Below are positions 52,540 through 63,379 of a stretch of 64,000 nt of DNA, piece by piece (within the stretch, counting starts at the first letter, position 1; every line of letters starts with the position of its first letter). The notes below the pieces were generated by a model. The model saw only the letters and a list, made by a program, of their open reading frames with translations, made no database searches and was not told where the DNA came from. The position numbers were made by a program, and so were the translations under genes. Source of the stretch: Bacillota bacterium. GTDB lineage: Bacteria > Bacillota > Clostridia > Lachnospirales > Bianqueaceae. The stretch is taken from contig JAFRUE010000012.1 of NCBI GenBank assembly GCA_017441925.1, forward strand, positions 18,256 to 82,255, written 5' to 3'.

Positions 52540-53403
52540 TTACTCCTTGCGGGATGGTTTTGTTTCAGCGATATTGTACGGATAATCCTTCTTCGGGATA
52601 TTCGGATACGGCACGACACGGTGGCGCGGGAGACTCTCGGCGATCCCGGTGATCCCGTCCATCATCTCCGTGCAGATCCGCTGACGTTCTTCCTTTGCGG
52701 ACGCTGACGGATCATAGCGCACGGGCTTGCCGATATACATCTTTCTGAGCGCCGGCGCAATATAGAACGGGACGAAACAGACCGCTTTACCCGTGCTGCG
52801 CCAGTAGCGTTTTGCCGTGTCCACGAATCCTTCCTGGAACTCGTGGACGATCTGATTATGCGGAGTATAGCACTCCGGGAAGATCAGGACATGATTCCCC
52901 TCGGAGAGGTGTTCTACGGTCATATTGATCGTCTCGAGAACCCGGCGGTCCCGGTATACGGCGATCGTGTGCGCATTGTTGAAGATACACACCGAAAGCG
53001 GCGCGATGATATAGGACAGGATCCTGAAGAACCAGCGGATCCAGGCGGGTTTGCCGCTCCAGAAGTCCTGATAGGCATAGGCCGGGACTTCCTTCAGATG
53101 CATCATCTCGGCCGTGCACCAGATATAGAGCGGATCTTTGAAGAAGACTTCGCCGGAGATCGGCCCGTTCATCTGGGAATGATTGCCCACAAGAATACAA
53201 GGCTCATCGGGCAGATTCTCCAGTCCGACAGTCTTCATCTTCGGATGAAAGAGCCAGACAAGCGGCAGAATGATGAGCCGGTAACAAAGACGTGAAAACA
53301 GGTTCGGGCGTTTCTCGGGGTAGGGGTTGGGACGGGCTTCCAAAGTGCTGTCCGGAAGCGTCTCAGCCTGTGGTGTTACGGTCTTATTTGAGGTCTGCAT
53401 CAT
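52540..53403 (-). CDS. PlsC-like acyltransferase with altered motifs
   Basis: The 287-residue protein is of the lysophosphatidate acyltransferase fold. Motif I, normally NHxxxxD, reads NHSQMNGPI, so the catalytic Asp is Gly. Motif III, normally FPEGTR-like, reads IFPECYTPH. Hydrophobic stretches lie at residues 40-60 and near 125-150. A PlsC-type transfer from acyl-ACP or acyl phosphate to a glycerol phosphate is the family function, but the changed residues make activity uncertain. The start overlaps the end of the sugar isomerase gene by 20 bp. Confidence 0.75.
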   Translation of the reverse strand: MMQTSNKTVTPQAETLPDSTLEARPNPYPEKRPNLFSRLCYRLIILPLVWLFHPKMKTVGLENLPDEPCILVGNHSQMNGPISGEVFFKDPLYIWCTAEMMHLKEVPAYAYQDFWSGKPAWIRWFFRILSYIIAPLSVCIFNNAHTIAVYRDRRVLETINMTVEHLSEGNHVLIFPECYTPHNQIVHEFQEGFVDTAKRYWRSTGKAVCFVPFYIAPALRKMYIGKPVRYDPSASAKEERQRICTEMMDGITGIAESLPRHRVVPYPNIPKKDYPYNIAETKPSRKE

Positions 53404-54118
53404 GCGCCTTCAGCCAGTTCATACTGCGGCTGACATCCTCAAGTCCTGTCGGGACCGGATCGTCGTTTTCCAGAACCAGCCAATCAAATCCCAGATCTTT
53501 GCCTGTCCCGATCATCGCGGCTACGTCGCACTGGCCTTCGCCAAGCGCGCAGGGAACACCGTTGTTGCCGTCCTTTATATGCAGGGAAATGATGCGGTCC
53601 TGGTTGTCGAGACAGAATTTACGGGTGTCGATTCCCGCGTAGAAGCTCCAGTAGGTATCGATCTGCAGGAGAGCGCCGGCCTTTATCACATCGATCGGCA
53701 GACGGCCGGATTCCAGTTTCTCAAATTCGGTATAATGGGTATGATAGTAGAACCGGACGCCCTTGTCCGCGCCGTATTTGTTGGCCCATTCAAAAATCAG
53801 GGCAGTACGGTCCGCGTCAGCGTCGGTCCTGTGCGGTCCGCCGCCGGTTCCGATCATTTTCAGTCCGAGCGCCTTATGGTAGGCGATCGTCTCATCGATC
53901 GTGTCCGGCATAAAGCCTTTCATATTATAGTGCGTACCGGTGATGATCAGGCCTGCTTCGTCGCACAGACCCTTCAGTGTGACGGGATCCAGACCGTAAT
54001 AACCGGCGAATTCAACACCCTCGAATCCCATCTTGCGGAGCTCATAGAGATGGAACCGAAGGTCCTCTTTATTATGGATTTCATTGCGAAGCGAGTACAT
54101 CTGAACGGAATATTTCAT
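53384..54118 (-). CDS. Sugar phosphate isomerase/epimerase (xylose isomerase-like TIM barrel)
   Basis: The 244-residue protein begins MKYSVQMYSLRNEI and has GFEGVEFAGYYGLDPVTLK, IGTGGGPHRTDADA and YYHTHYTEFEKLESGRLP, the order of blocks found in IolE/IolI-like isomerases. Metal ligands (Glu, Asp, His, Glu) are plausible in VEFAG, IDTYW and similar segments. It heads a leftward run with the PlsC-like gene. GAGGAGG lies before the ATG. The sugar is unknown. Confidence 0.82.
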   Translation of the reverse strand: MKYSVQMYSLRNEIHNKEDLRFHLYELRKMGFEGVEFAGYYGLDPVTLKGLCDEAGLIITGTHYNMKGFMPDTIDETIAYHKALGLKMIGTGGGPHRTDADADRTALIFEWANKYGADKGVRFYYHTHYTEFEKLESGRLPIDVIKAGALLQIDTYWSFYAGIDTRKFCLDNQDRIISLHIKDGNNGVPCALGEGQCDVAAMIGTGKDLGFDWLVLENDDPVPTGLEDVSRSMNWLKAHDADLK

Positions 54119-54147
54119 GGCAATGCCTCCTCGGATATGATATCTGG

Positions 54148-54153
54148 ATTATA
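54148..54153 (-). promoter_or_regulatory. -10 element for the leftward isomerase run
   Basis: On the minus strand TATAAT lies about 30 bp before the start at 54118. The -35 position reads TTTCAT, which is weak. Confidence 0.5.
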
Positions 54154-54211
54154 TCACAAAACGGAAAGGAATGAAAGAGCAAAAGGGAACGGATGTAATA
54201 CTGAAAATCTG

Positions 54212-54240
54212 TTGTGATACGGAAAGAATTGTGGTAAAAT
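54212..54240 (+). promoter_or_regulatory. Promoter for the sialidase-like gene
   Basis: TTGTGA (54212-54217) and TAAAAT (54235-54240) are 17 bp apart, 77 bp before the start at 54317. Confidence 0.75.
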
Positions 54241-54316
54241 GCTTTTATCATTGTGATTTTGGAAATGCCGTGACCAGGCTGGCGTTAAGGTACAGACCAG
54301 AAGGAGTGGGACAGAG

Positions 54317-56167
54317 ATGACATACCGGGAAGAAATGCTCGAGAACGATCCGGTCCGGATCGAAGGCGGTAAGAGCGCGGATATCCGTTTCCATGACGGT
54401 GGTCTGCCCCACGTCAAAGGCGTGAAGAATTACCAGATCCTGCGTGCCTGCAGGGATCCTGAATACGCGATGGACGGCTGCGGCTGGACTTATAACCACG
54501 CTCCGATGATCGCCTGGTGGCGGGGACGGTTCTTTGTAGAATACCTGTCCAATGTGAAGACGGAACACGAGCCGCCGTCACAGACACTGCTTTCCGTATC
54601 AGAGGATGGCCGGCACTGGAGCGATCCGGTCATGGTCTTCCCGATGATCCATGTGGATACCGCGCCGTATGCCGGTCCGGGCAAAGAACTGCTTGGTGAT
54701 ACGGTGATTCCGAACTGCCATCAGAGGATGGGCTTCTATGTGACAAGCACGGGCAGGTTGCTCGTGAGCGCGTTCTACGGCATCTCGCCGCATATCCATC
54801 TGAATCCGAATAACGGCTACGGGATCGGACGCGTCGTGCGTGAGATCTATCCGGACCTGACCTATTCACCGGTCTATTTCCTGCGGTATAATGAGCCGGG
54901 CGGATATACATGTGATAACATTAAAGTATTCCCGTATTTTGAAGAAGCGGAGGACACGGGGTTCGTCGAGGGCTGCCGCGAGTTCCTGAATGACCGGCTC
55001 GTCGTCCAGCAATGGTGGGAAGAGCAGCGGTTCGATAAGGAACTGTTTACGGCTCCGGGCGGCGCGGCACTTTCGTATTATACGCTGCCTGACGGGGACG
55101 TGGTCGGGATCTACAAGACCGGCGCCGTGATCCGTTCGTCTGATCGGGGCGAGACCTGGTCAGCCAAGGTCAATGCATGGTCGCTCGAGACGAATACAGC
55201 CAAGGTCTGGGGCGAAAAAACGCAGGACGGCCGGTATGCGCTGGTCTATAACCCTTCGCGGAACGGAGCGCACCGCTGGCCACTCGTGATTGTGACCGGC
55301 GAGGATGGAATCCGTTTCTCGGGTATGGCCGCGCTCGTGCCGGAGATCAGCCCCTGCCGCTATGAAGGCGGGCTTAAGAATTTCGGAGCGCAGTACATGC
55401 GCGGGATCGCGGAATGTAATCCGCGGCCTGAGGAGCAGAAGCTCCGGATGACCTACAGCATTAATAAAGAAGATATCTGGGCCCTGGAAGTGCCGCTGCC
55501 GGTTGCAAGCACAGAGACAACGGATGTTGCGGACGATTTCGCCGCGATGGAGACGCACGCGGAGCTCAGGGACTGGAATCTGTATATTCCCAAATGGTGT
55601 GACGCCGACGTTGAAGAACTGCCTGAGGGCCGCGGGCTTGTACTGCGGGACGGAGATCCGTATGACCGCGTGAGGGCAGAAAGGCTCGTCGCGGCGGGCG
55701 ACCGCACACGGATCGTTTTCCGCATGAATCCGGCGAGGATCCACAGCGGCACGGCTGCCGTTATCCAGGCAGAGGACGCGCACGGAAGAGAAGCTGTACG
55801 CATGGCTTTCCGGCCGGACGGCTGGATCTGGGTCAAGGGCGGAGGTTCAGCCCGCAGATGGAAAGAATATCCGAACGGGTGGATGCGGGTGGAAATCCTG
55901 CTGGACTGTGTGAAAGGATCCGCCGGGATCACGGTCAGCCCGGACAGCGGAGAGTCTGTAACGAAGGAGTTTTCCTTCAATCAGCCGCTTGAATCCGCGG
56001 CAAGGGTCGTCTTTACGACGAAAGAAACACTTCCTTGGCAGACGATCGAGGACGACGGCGTCGGCGGTATGATCCGGGATCTGCCGGATGATCGCCGCAG
56101 GGACGAATCGTACTGGATCCTGGGAAGTTTCGAAGGAACAAGCAGCTGTGAAGCTGATTTTGACTGA
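54317..56167 (+). CDS. Sialidase-like (BNR/Asp-box) protein
   Basis: The 616-residue protein has Asp-box motifs: SVSEDGRHWSDP near residue 95 and RSSDRGETWSAKV near residue 274. These mark a six-bladed sialidase-type propeller over residues 20-400. The last 200 residues form a beta-sandwich-like domain (RIVFRMNPARIHSGTAAVIQ, then GWIWVKGGGS). No signal peptide is seen, so it is probably cytoplasmic. Asp-box proteins include sialidases and other glycan-active enzymes, and the arginine triad could not be assigned with confidence. The ATP synthase operon begins only 33 bp after it. Confidence 0.75.
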   Translation: MTYREEMLENDPVRIEGGKSADIRFHDGGLPHVKGVKNYQILRACRDPEYAMDGCGWTYNHAPMIAWWRGRFFVEYLSNVKTEHEPPSQTLLSVSEDGRHWSDPVMVFPMIHVDTAPYAGPGKELLGDTVIPNCHQRMGFYVTSTGRLLVSAFYGISPHIHLNPNNGYGIGRVVREIYPDLTYSPVYFLRYNEPGGYTCDNIKVFPYFEEAEDTGFVEGCREFLNDRLVVQQWWEEQRFDKELFTAPGGAALSYYTLPDGDVVGIYKTGAVIRSSDRGETWSAKVNAWSLETNTAKVWGEKTQDGRYALVYNPSRNGAHRWPLVIVTGEDGIRFSGMAALVPEISPCRYEGGLKNFGAQYMRGIAECNPRPEEQKLRMTYSINKEDIWALEVPLPVASTETTDVADDFAAMETHAELRDWNLYIPKWCDADVEELPEGRGLVLRDGDPYDRVRAERLVAAGDRTRIVFRMNPARIHSGTAAVIQAEDAHGREAVRMAFRPDGWIWVKGGGSARRWKEYPNGWMRVEILLDCVKGSAGITVSPDSGESVTKEFSFNQPLESAARVVFTTKETLPWQTIEDDGVGGMIRDLPDDRRRDESYWILGSFEGTSSCEADFD

Positions 56168-56200
56168 TATATCCTATAGACGGAAAGGAGGCGGATACGC

Positions 56201-56632
56201 GTGAAGCTGGACCCTGTTGTCAAGAAAGAAACAGGCTATATCGCGCTCTGGACGCTGATCTTAAGCGTTCTGATGGAAGCGGTCTTCCTGATACTGCGCA
56301 AATGGAATCTGCCGGTCCTTTTCGGTAATCTGCTCGGGGGAGGCGCGGCGATCGGCAACTTCCTTCTCATGGGAATGACACTGACCCGTGCGCTGACCAT
56401 GGAGCAGAAAAAAGCAAAAATGACTGCGATCATCTCTCAGATCGGGAGGTATCTGCTGCTTGCTCTGGCGATGGTCCTCGGTTTCAAACTACCGTTCCTG
56501 AATCCGTGGGCGACACTGATTCCGCTGCTTTTCCCGCGGTTCGCGATCATGCTGCGGGCAATAAAAGGCGGAGAGCCTGCTGCGGCAGACTCCGTACAGA
56601 CCGATATTAAGGCAGGTGATGCTGATGAATGA
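56201..56632 (+). CDS. AtpI-like ATP synthase accessory membrane protein
   Basis: The 143-residue protein has four hydrophobic segments (residues 14-36, 39-60, 80-100 and 103-118) and a short polar tail. It precedes atpB, the usual place of atpI, and has the matching size. AtpI helps assemble the c-ring or bring magnesium or calcium. It starts at a GTG after AAAGGAGG. Sequence conservation in AtpI is low, so the call rests on position and topology. Its end overlaps the start of atpB by 8 bp. Confidence 0.72.
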   Translation: MKLDPVVKKETGYIALWTLILSVLMEAVFLILRKWNLPVLFGNLLGGGAAIGNFLLMGMTLTRALTMEQKKAKMTAIISQIGRYLLLALAMVLGFKLPFLNPWATLIPLLFPRFAIMLRAIKGGEPAAADSVQTDIKAGDADE

Positions 56633-57512
56633 TAAGACGAAATTCCGTGTGATCGATATCCTGCTTCTTGCAGGGGTGATCCTGCCGGTCGCGGCCGCGA
56701 TGGCGATCAAGATCCTGTTTACCCCGCTCGAAGAGGGCATTGCGGTCCACGGCGCAAGGATCTTCTTCACGGTCCCGATGCCGGTGCAGGACCTTCCGAT
56801 CACGGAATCGCAGGTCAATTCGTGGCTGCTGATCGTATCGATCTTCTTCCTCTGCCTGTATATGACGCACGGCACGAAGGAAAAAGCCGATACACGCAGA
56901 CAGCATATCTGCGAGTGGATCGTGGAGAAAACCGACGGCCTCGTAGCGGACAATATGGGAGAGTTCTTCATGGGCTTCTCGCCGTTCGTCGGAGCGGTCC
57001 TGGCCTTGTCCGCCTTCTCCAGCCTGATGTCACTGCTCGGTGTGTACGCGCCGACTTCGGACATCAACATCATCGCGGGCTGGGCGGTCCTCGTCTTCCT
57101 GCTGATCACCTATTACAAGATGAAATGCGGTCCGCTGCACTATCTGAAGAGCTTTACGGAGCCGGTCGCAGTCATGCTTCCGATGAATATCATCAGTGAA
57201 ATCGCGACGCCGGTCTCCATGTCGTTCCGTCATTACGGCAACGTGATGAGCGGCTCGATCATCTCGATCCTGATCGCGTCCGCGCTGCAGGGCCTGTCAA
57301 AGCTCGTGCTCGGCTGGCTGCCCGGGTTCCTCGGTGAGATCCCGTTCCTGCAGGTCGGGCTGCCGGCGGTCCTGTCCGTCTACTTTGACGTTTTCAGCGG
57401 GATGCTGCAGGCTTTCATCTTTGCGATGCTGACGATGATGTACGTCGCAGGTGCTTTCCCGGCGGACGATTACGCCGCGAGACAAGCCCGCAAACGGAAG
57501 AAAAACGTTTAA
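56625..57512 (+). CDS. atpB: F-type ATP synthase subunit a
   Basis: The 295-residue membrane protein carries the essential Arg in ATPVSMSFRHYGNVMSGSI, on the helix that faces the c-ring. About six hydrophobic segments are visible. A long extracytoplasmic N-terminal stretch (residues 30-60) is present. I prefer the ATG at 56625, giving AGGTG a workable spacing; in-frame starts at 56616 and 56619 are alternatives. Subunit a forms the ion half-channels; the ion is discussed with subunit c. Confidence 0.92.
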   Translation: MNDKTKFRVIDILLLAGVILPVAAAMAIKILFTPLEEGIAVHGARIFFTVPMPVQDLPITESQVNSWLLIVSIFFLCLYMTHGTKEKADTRRQHICEWIVEKTDGLVADNMGEFFMGFSPFVGAVLALSAFSSLMSLLGVYAPTSDINIIAGWAVLVFLLITYYKMKCGPLHYLKSFTEPVAVMLPMNIISEIATPVSMSFRHYGNVMSGSIISILIASALQGLSKLVLGWLPGFLGEIPFLQVGLPAVLSVYFDVFSGMLQAFIFAMLTMMYVAGAFPADDYAARQARKRKKNV

Positions 57513-57549
57513 ACTTTTATGTTGAATACATTACAGGAGGTATTACAGA

Positions 57550-57843
57550 ATGCTTGAAATCGCAATCGGAATTATTATCGGATGCTGTGCGCTCGGTGCG
57601 GGTATCGCGGCCATTGCGGGCATAGGCCCTGGTATTGGTGAAGGTAACGCTGTTGCAAGCGCCTGCGAAGCTGTCGGCAGACAGCCGGAGAGCAGAAGCG
57701 CGGTCACTTCCACAATGCTGATGGGATGCGCCGTTGCGGAGACAACCGGTATTTACGCGCTTTTCATTGCGATCATGCTGATCTTTGTAGCGCCGAACAT
57801 GTTTGTAAACGTGCTGCTGAGAGCGATCGCTTCCGTCGGTTAA
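57550..57843 (+). CDS. atpE: F-type ATP synthase subunit c with sodium-type motif
   Basis: The 97-residue double-helix hairpin has a helix-1 motif GIGPGIGEGNAV and a helix-2 motif AVAETTGIYAL. Pro27, Glu31, Val62, Glu64, Thr65, Thr66 and Tyr69 match, with identical spacing, the sodium-binding set Pro28, Gln32, Val63, Glu65, Ser66, Thr67 and Tyr70 of Ilyobacter. Glu in place of Gln32 is the two-carboxylate variant reported for Fusobacterium. The rotor is therefore probably sodium-coupled. The polar loop is RQPESRS. GGAGGT precedes the ATG. Confidence 0.95.
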   Translation: MLEIAIGIIIGCCALGAGIAAIAGIGPGIGEGNAVASACEAVGRQPESRSAVTSTMLMGCAVAETTGIYALFIAIMLIFVAPNMFVNVLLRAIASVG

Positions 57844-57847
57844 CATC

Positions 57848-58390
57848 ATGTTGCAGACACTGGAAGTTATTTCCGTCAACCTCTGGCAGATCGTGATCTC
57901 GCTTCTCAATCTGCTGGTGCTGTACCTGATCCTGAAGCATTTCCTGTATAAGCCGATCCGCAAAGCGCTCGAGAAGAGGCAGCAGACGCTGGATGAACAG
58001 TACGGGAAGGCTGAGGAGGCCAGACAATCCGCCGAGAAGTACGAGGCAGACTGGAGCGGCAGGATGCAGACCGCAGAGGCAGAAGCCGATAAGATCATCG
58101 CGGCTTCGGAGTCACGCGCACAGGAGCGCGACCGGGCTATGCTGAAGGATGCCGAGAAGCGTGCCGGCGAGATCATCCGGCAGGCTGAAGCCGAGGCGGA
58201 TCTCGAGAAAAAGAAGGCAGCGCAGGATATCCGTCAGAATATCATCGATCTGTCGGCGATGCTGGCCGAGCACGTGCTGCCCGAGCAGCTGGACGAGGAG
58301 CAGCATGAAGCACTGATCGATTCGGTGATCCATGAGCTTGACCGGACCGGCAGTGACGGATATGCAGGATATAAGGGTGGAAGCCGATGA
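57848..58390 (+). CDS. atpF: F-type ATP synthase subunit b
   Basis: The 180-residue protein has one N-terminal membrane helix (residues 8-30, LWQIVISLLNLLVLYLILKHF core) and a long charged helix (35-160) that forms the stator stalk. KPIRKALEKRQQTLDEQ is typical of the family. It starts 4 bp after atpE and overlaps atpH by 4 bp (ATGA). It is somewhat longer than the 156-residue Escherichia coli form, as is common in Bacillota. Confidence 0.92.
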   Translation: MLQTLEVISVNLWQIVISLLNLLVLYLILKHFLYKPIRKALEKRQQTLDEQYGKAEEARQSAEKYEADWSGRMQTAEAEADKIIAASESRAQERDRAMLKDAEKRAGEIIRQAEAEADLEKKKAAQDIRQNIIDLSAMLAEHVLPEQLDEEQHEALIDSVIHELDRTGSDGYAGYKGGSR

Positions 58391-58914
58391 CACCGTCAGG
58401 AGAATACGCGGCGGCCTTGTTTTCGTTGGCCGAAGAGCAGGCTCTGACGTCTGAGGTACAGGATGGCCTGCATCTCGTACGGCAGGTCCTTGCCGAGACA
58501 GACGGTTATCTGGATTATCTGGCATCTCCGGCGGTACCGAAACAGACTCGGATCGCTTCTTTCCGGACATTTGAGGGACAGATCCCGGAGTGTGTGATCT
58601 CGTTCCTTTCCGTGATGCTGATGCACAGCAGAGCCAGACTGATTCCGGATACGATCAGCGAATATGACAGACTCTGTGATCTGAAATACGGAATCGTGCG
58701 CGCTGTTGCAACTACGGCCGTCCCGATGCCGGAGAGCCGGCGCAGGACACTCGAAGCAGCATTGGAAGCCCGTACCGGCAAGGATGTTCAGATACAATAT
58801 GTGACGGATCCGTCGGTCCTTGGCGGTATCCGGATCGAAATGGACGGAGTCCTGATGGACGGCACGGTCCAGGGCCGTCTGAAACAGCTAAAGAATGTAA
58901 TGGAGCAATCATGA
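58387..58914 (+). CDS. atpH: F-type ATP synthase subunit delta
   Basis: The 175-residue protein has the normal delta length and pattern: [12 protein letters not shown] at the start, a helical N-terminal domain, and [25 protein letters not shown] near the C-terminus (core [10 protein letters not shown]). It joins the stator to the top of the alpha/beta head. Both ends overlap its neighbours by 4 bp, so translation is coupled. Confidence 0.92.
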   Translation: MTPSGEYAAALFSLAEEQALTSEVQDGLHLVRQVLAETDGYLDYLASPAVPKQTRIASFRTFEGQIPECVISFLSVMLMHSRARLIPDTISEYDRLCDLKYGIVRAVATTAVPMPESRRRTLEAALEARTGKDVQIQYVTDPSVLGGIRIEMDGVLMDGTVQGRLKQLKNVMEQS

Positions 58915-60447
58915 GCAGACAGACAGATGAAATCAGCAGTATTCTGAAGAATGAGATCCGGAATTACAAGAGCAGCATCGAAATGGAAGAGACCGGTACC
59001 GTCATCGAAGTCGGCGACGGTATCGCCCGGGCTTACGGTCTGCGCAGCTGCATGGCCAACGAGCTGCTGATCTTTGATTCCGGACATTACGGGATGGCGC
59101 TCAATCTGGAGGAGGATTCCGTTTCTATAGCGGTCCTTTCCAATGATAACGATATCCGCGAGGGATCCATCATCAAGAGGACGGGAAGAGTCCTTTCCGT
59201 GCCGGTCGGAAGCGGCCTGCTGGGACGCGTTGTGAACGCGCTGGGCGAGCCGGTCGACGGCAAAGGCCCCATTGCGCGGGAGGGCGAGCGGCCGATCGAG
59301 GCGCAGGCGCCCGGAATCATCGAACGCAAGAGCGTTTCCGTGCCGCTGCATACCGGTATTGTCGCGATCGACAGTATGATCCCGATCGGACGCGGACAGC
59401 GTGAACTGATCATCGGAGACCGCCAGACCGGCAAATCCGAGCTTGCGATCGATACGATCATCAATCAGAGAGACACAGGTGTCCTCTGCATTTATGTCGC
59501 GATCGGCCAGAAGAATTCCACGGTCGCACAGCTGACACAGATGCTGGCCGATAACGGAGCACTCAGTTATACGATCATTGTATCGGCTTCCGCGTCGGAA
59601 TCCGCGCCGCTGCAGTACATCGCGCCTTATTCCGGATGCGCGATGGCCGAATTTTTCCGGGAGCAGGGCAAGGATGTTCTGATCATCTACGATGACCTGT
59701 CCAAGCACGCGGTTTCGTACCGTGCGCTTTCCCTGCTGATCCGCAGGCCGCCGGGACGCGAAGCCTATCCGGGTGATGTTTTCTACCTGCATTCAAGGCT
59801 GCTTGAGCGTGCGGCATGCGTTGCGCCGGAGTACGGCGGCGGATCGATCACGGCACTGCCTCTGATCGAAACACAGGCGGGCGACGTTTCGGCCTATATC
59901 CCGACAAATGTCATCTCGATTACAGACGGACAGATCTTCTTGGAGACCGAGCTTTTCCACGCGGGCGTCATTCCGGCGATCAACCCCGGTATCTCGGTCA
60001 GCCGTGTCGGCGGATCAGCCCAGCTGAAAGGCATGAAGGCTGTTTCCGGAGAGCTGAAGTTGCTGTACTCGCAGTACCGCGAGCTGCAGGCTTTTGCACA
60101 GTTCGGCAGCGATCTGGACGCGGATACCAAGAGCCGTCTGGCGCTTGGCGACCGCATTGTGGAAGTCCTGAAGCAGAAGCGGAACGCGCCGGTGAGGCCG
60201 GGCTGCCAGGTCGCCGTGATCTATGCCGTTATTCACGGATATATGAATGACGTTCCGGTCAGCAGGATCCAGCAGTATATGTCGGATCTGTACAGCCTGA
60301 TGGAGGGAGAGCATGAAGACTGGCTTGAGAAGATCGAAGCGGGCGAGTATTCCGCCGATATCGAGAACGAACTGAAACAGATCCTTGCGGGGATCCGTAC
60401 GGAACGGTATGATCCGGCCCGTGTAAAGGTGGATCAGGAGGCACAGC

Positions 60448-60458
<11 letters not shown>
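58911..60458 (+). CDS. atpA: F-type ATP synthase subunit alpha
   Basis: The 515-residue protein has the alpha-subunit P-loop [15 protein letters not shown]. Ser176 replaces the usual Thr of GDRQTGKT; Ser can also bind magnesium, so the non-catalytic site should still work. The arginine finger region lies in [16 protein letters not shown], and [28 protein letters not shown] (28 residues; core [11 protein letters not shown]) is present. It overlaps atpH by 4 bp and atpG by 11 bp. Confidence 0.95.
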
Positions 60459-62678
<2,220 letters not shown>

Positions 62679-62719
62679 TAAATTGTGCGGAAAGAATACA
62701 GAGCTAAGGAGGGGATCGT

Positions 62720-63019
62720 GTGGCGGAATATCAGCTGAATATCGCGACGCCTGACGGAGAATTCTACAGCGGACCGTGCGAAGAACTGATTGTTCGCGGG
62801 ACACAGGGCGATCTGGCTGTGCTTGCCGGTCACATTCCCTTCATGACCGCTTTGGTGCCCTGCGCGTTCCGACTGTGGACACCGGACGGGAACGAACGGG
62901 GCGGACGGCTGGAGGGTGGGTTACTGACAGTCGGCAGCCGCAAGGACGAAAACCAGACCGTTACAGTCCTCACGACTCATGCGGAATGGCAGGATGGAGA
63001 AAAAGACGGAAACGAATAA
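62720..63019 (+). CDS. atpC: F-type ATP synthase subunit epsilon, short form
   Basis: The 99-residue protein has the N-terminal beta-sandwich domain (LNIATPDGEFYSG, RGTQGDLAVLAGHIPFMTAL). It stops soon after residue 90, where usual epsilon subunits (about 130-140 residues) continue into two C-terminal helices. Those helices inhibit ATP hydrolysis in many bacteria, so this enzyme may lack that brake. The GTG at 62720 follows AAGGAGGGG. It ends the operon before a terminator. Confidence 0.88.
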   Translation: MAEYQLNIATPDGEFYSGPCEELIVRGTQGDLAVLAGHIPFMTALVPCAFRLWTPDGNERGGRLEGGLLTVGSRKDENQTVTVLTTHAEWQDGEKDGNE

Positions 63020-63049
63020 GATGCTGTAAGAAAACGGCTTGTTAAATTC

Positions 63050-63090
63050 AGCCCGTGGGAGATACATCTCTCACGGGCTATTTGTATTCT
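63050..63090 (+). terminator. Terminator of the ATP synthase operon
   Basis: AGCCCGTGGGAGA pairs with TCTCTCACGGGCT (one G-U) around a short loop and is followed by ATTTGTATTCTTTTT. Confidence 0.82.
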
Positions 63091-63149
63091 TTTTAAAGTT
63101 TACATAAAATAAAACAGTAATTACGATATGATGACCCGAATTCAAAGAT

Positions 63150-63202
63150 GTTGTGTTATATATTTGTGTTTAACACAAAATATACGTTCATTTTGTGTTA
63201 AA
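63150..63202. promoter_or_regulatory. Cluster of TTTGTGTT palindromes upstream of the secreted protein gene
   Basis: TTTGTGTT-T-AACACAAA (63163-63179) is a perfect palindrome. A further TTTTGTGTTAAA half lies at 63191-63202 and a partial TTGTGTTA at 63151-63158. The palindrome and last half also form a 13-bp inverted repeat (63169-63202). The cluster ends about 60 bp before the -35 of the next promoter, a normal place for operators. Confidence 0.65.
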
Positions 63203-63260
63203 CAGTGAATAAATGGCGCAAAATACCGGCTTTTTCGACGATGGAAGACGAAAAAATCTA

Positions 63261-63289
63261 TTGACATATGTGAACTTCAAATATATACT
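63261..63289 (+). promoter_or_regulatory. Promoter for the secreted repeat protein
   Basis: TTGACA (63261-63266) and TATACT (63284-63289) have a 17-bp spacer. The leader to the ATG at 63380 is about 85 bases, with an AGGGGG ribosome site. Confidence 0.85.
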
Positions 63290-63379
63290 TTTATTATCTA
63301 TCGGTAGCTTTATATGTAAAATCTGAATTGTATATCAATAGATTTCCGGATAGTATAAGAATCATCAGGGGGTTCTGTC

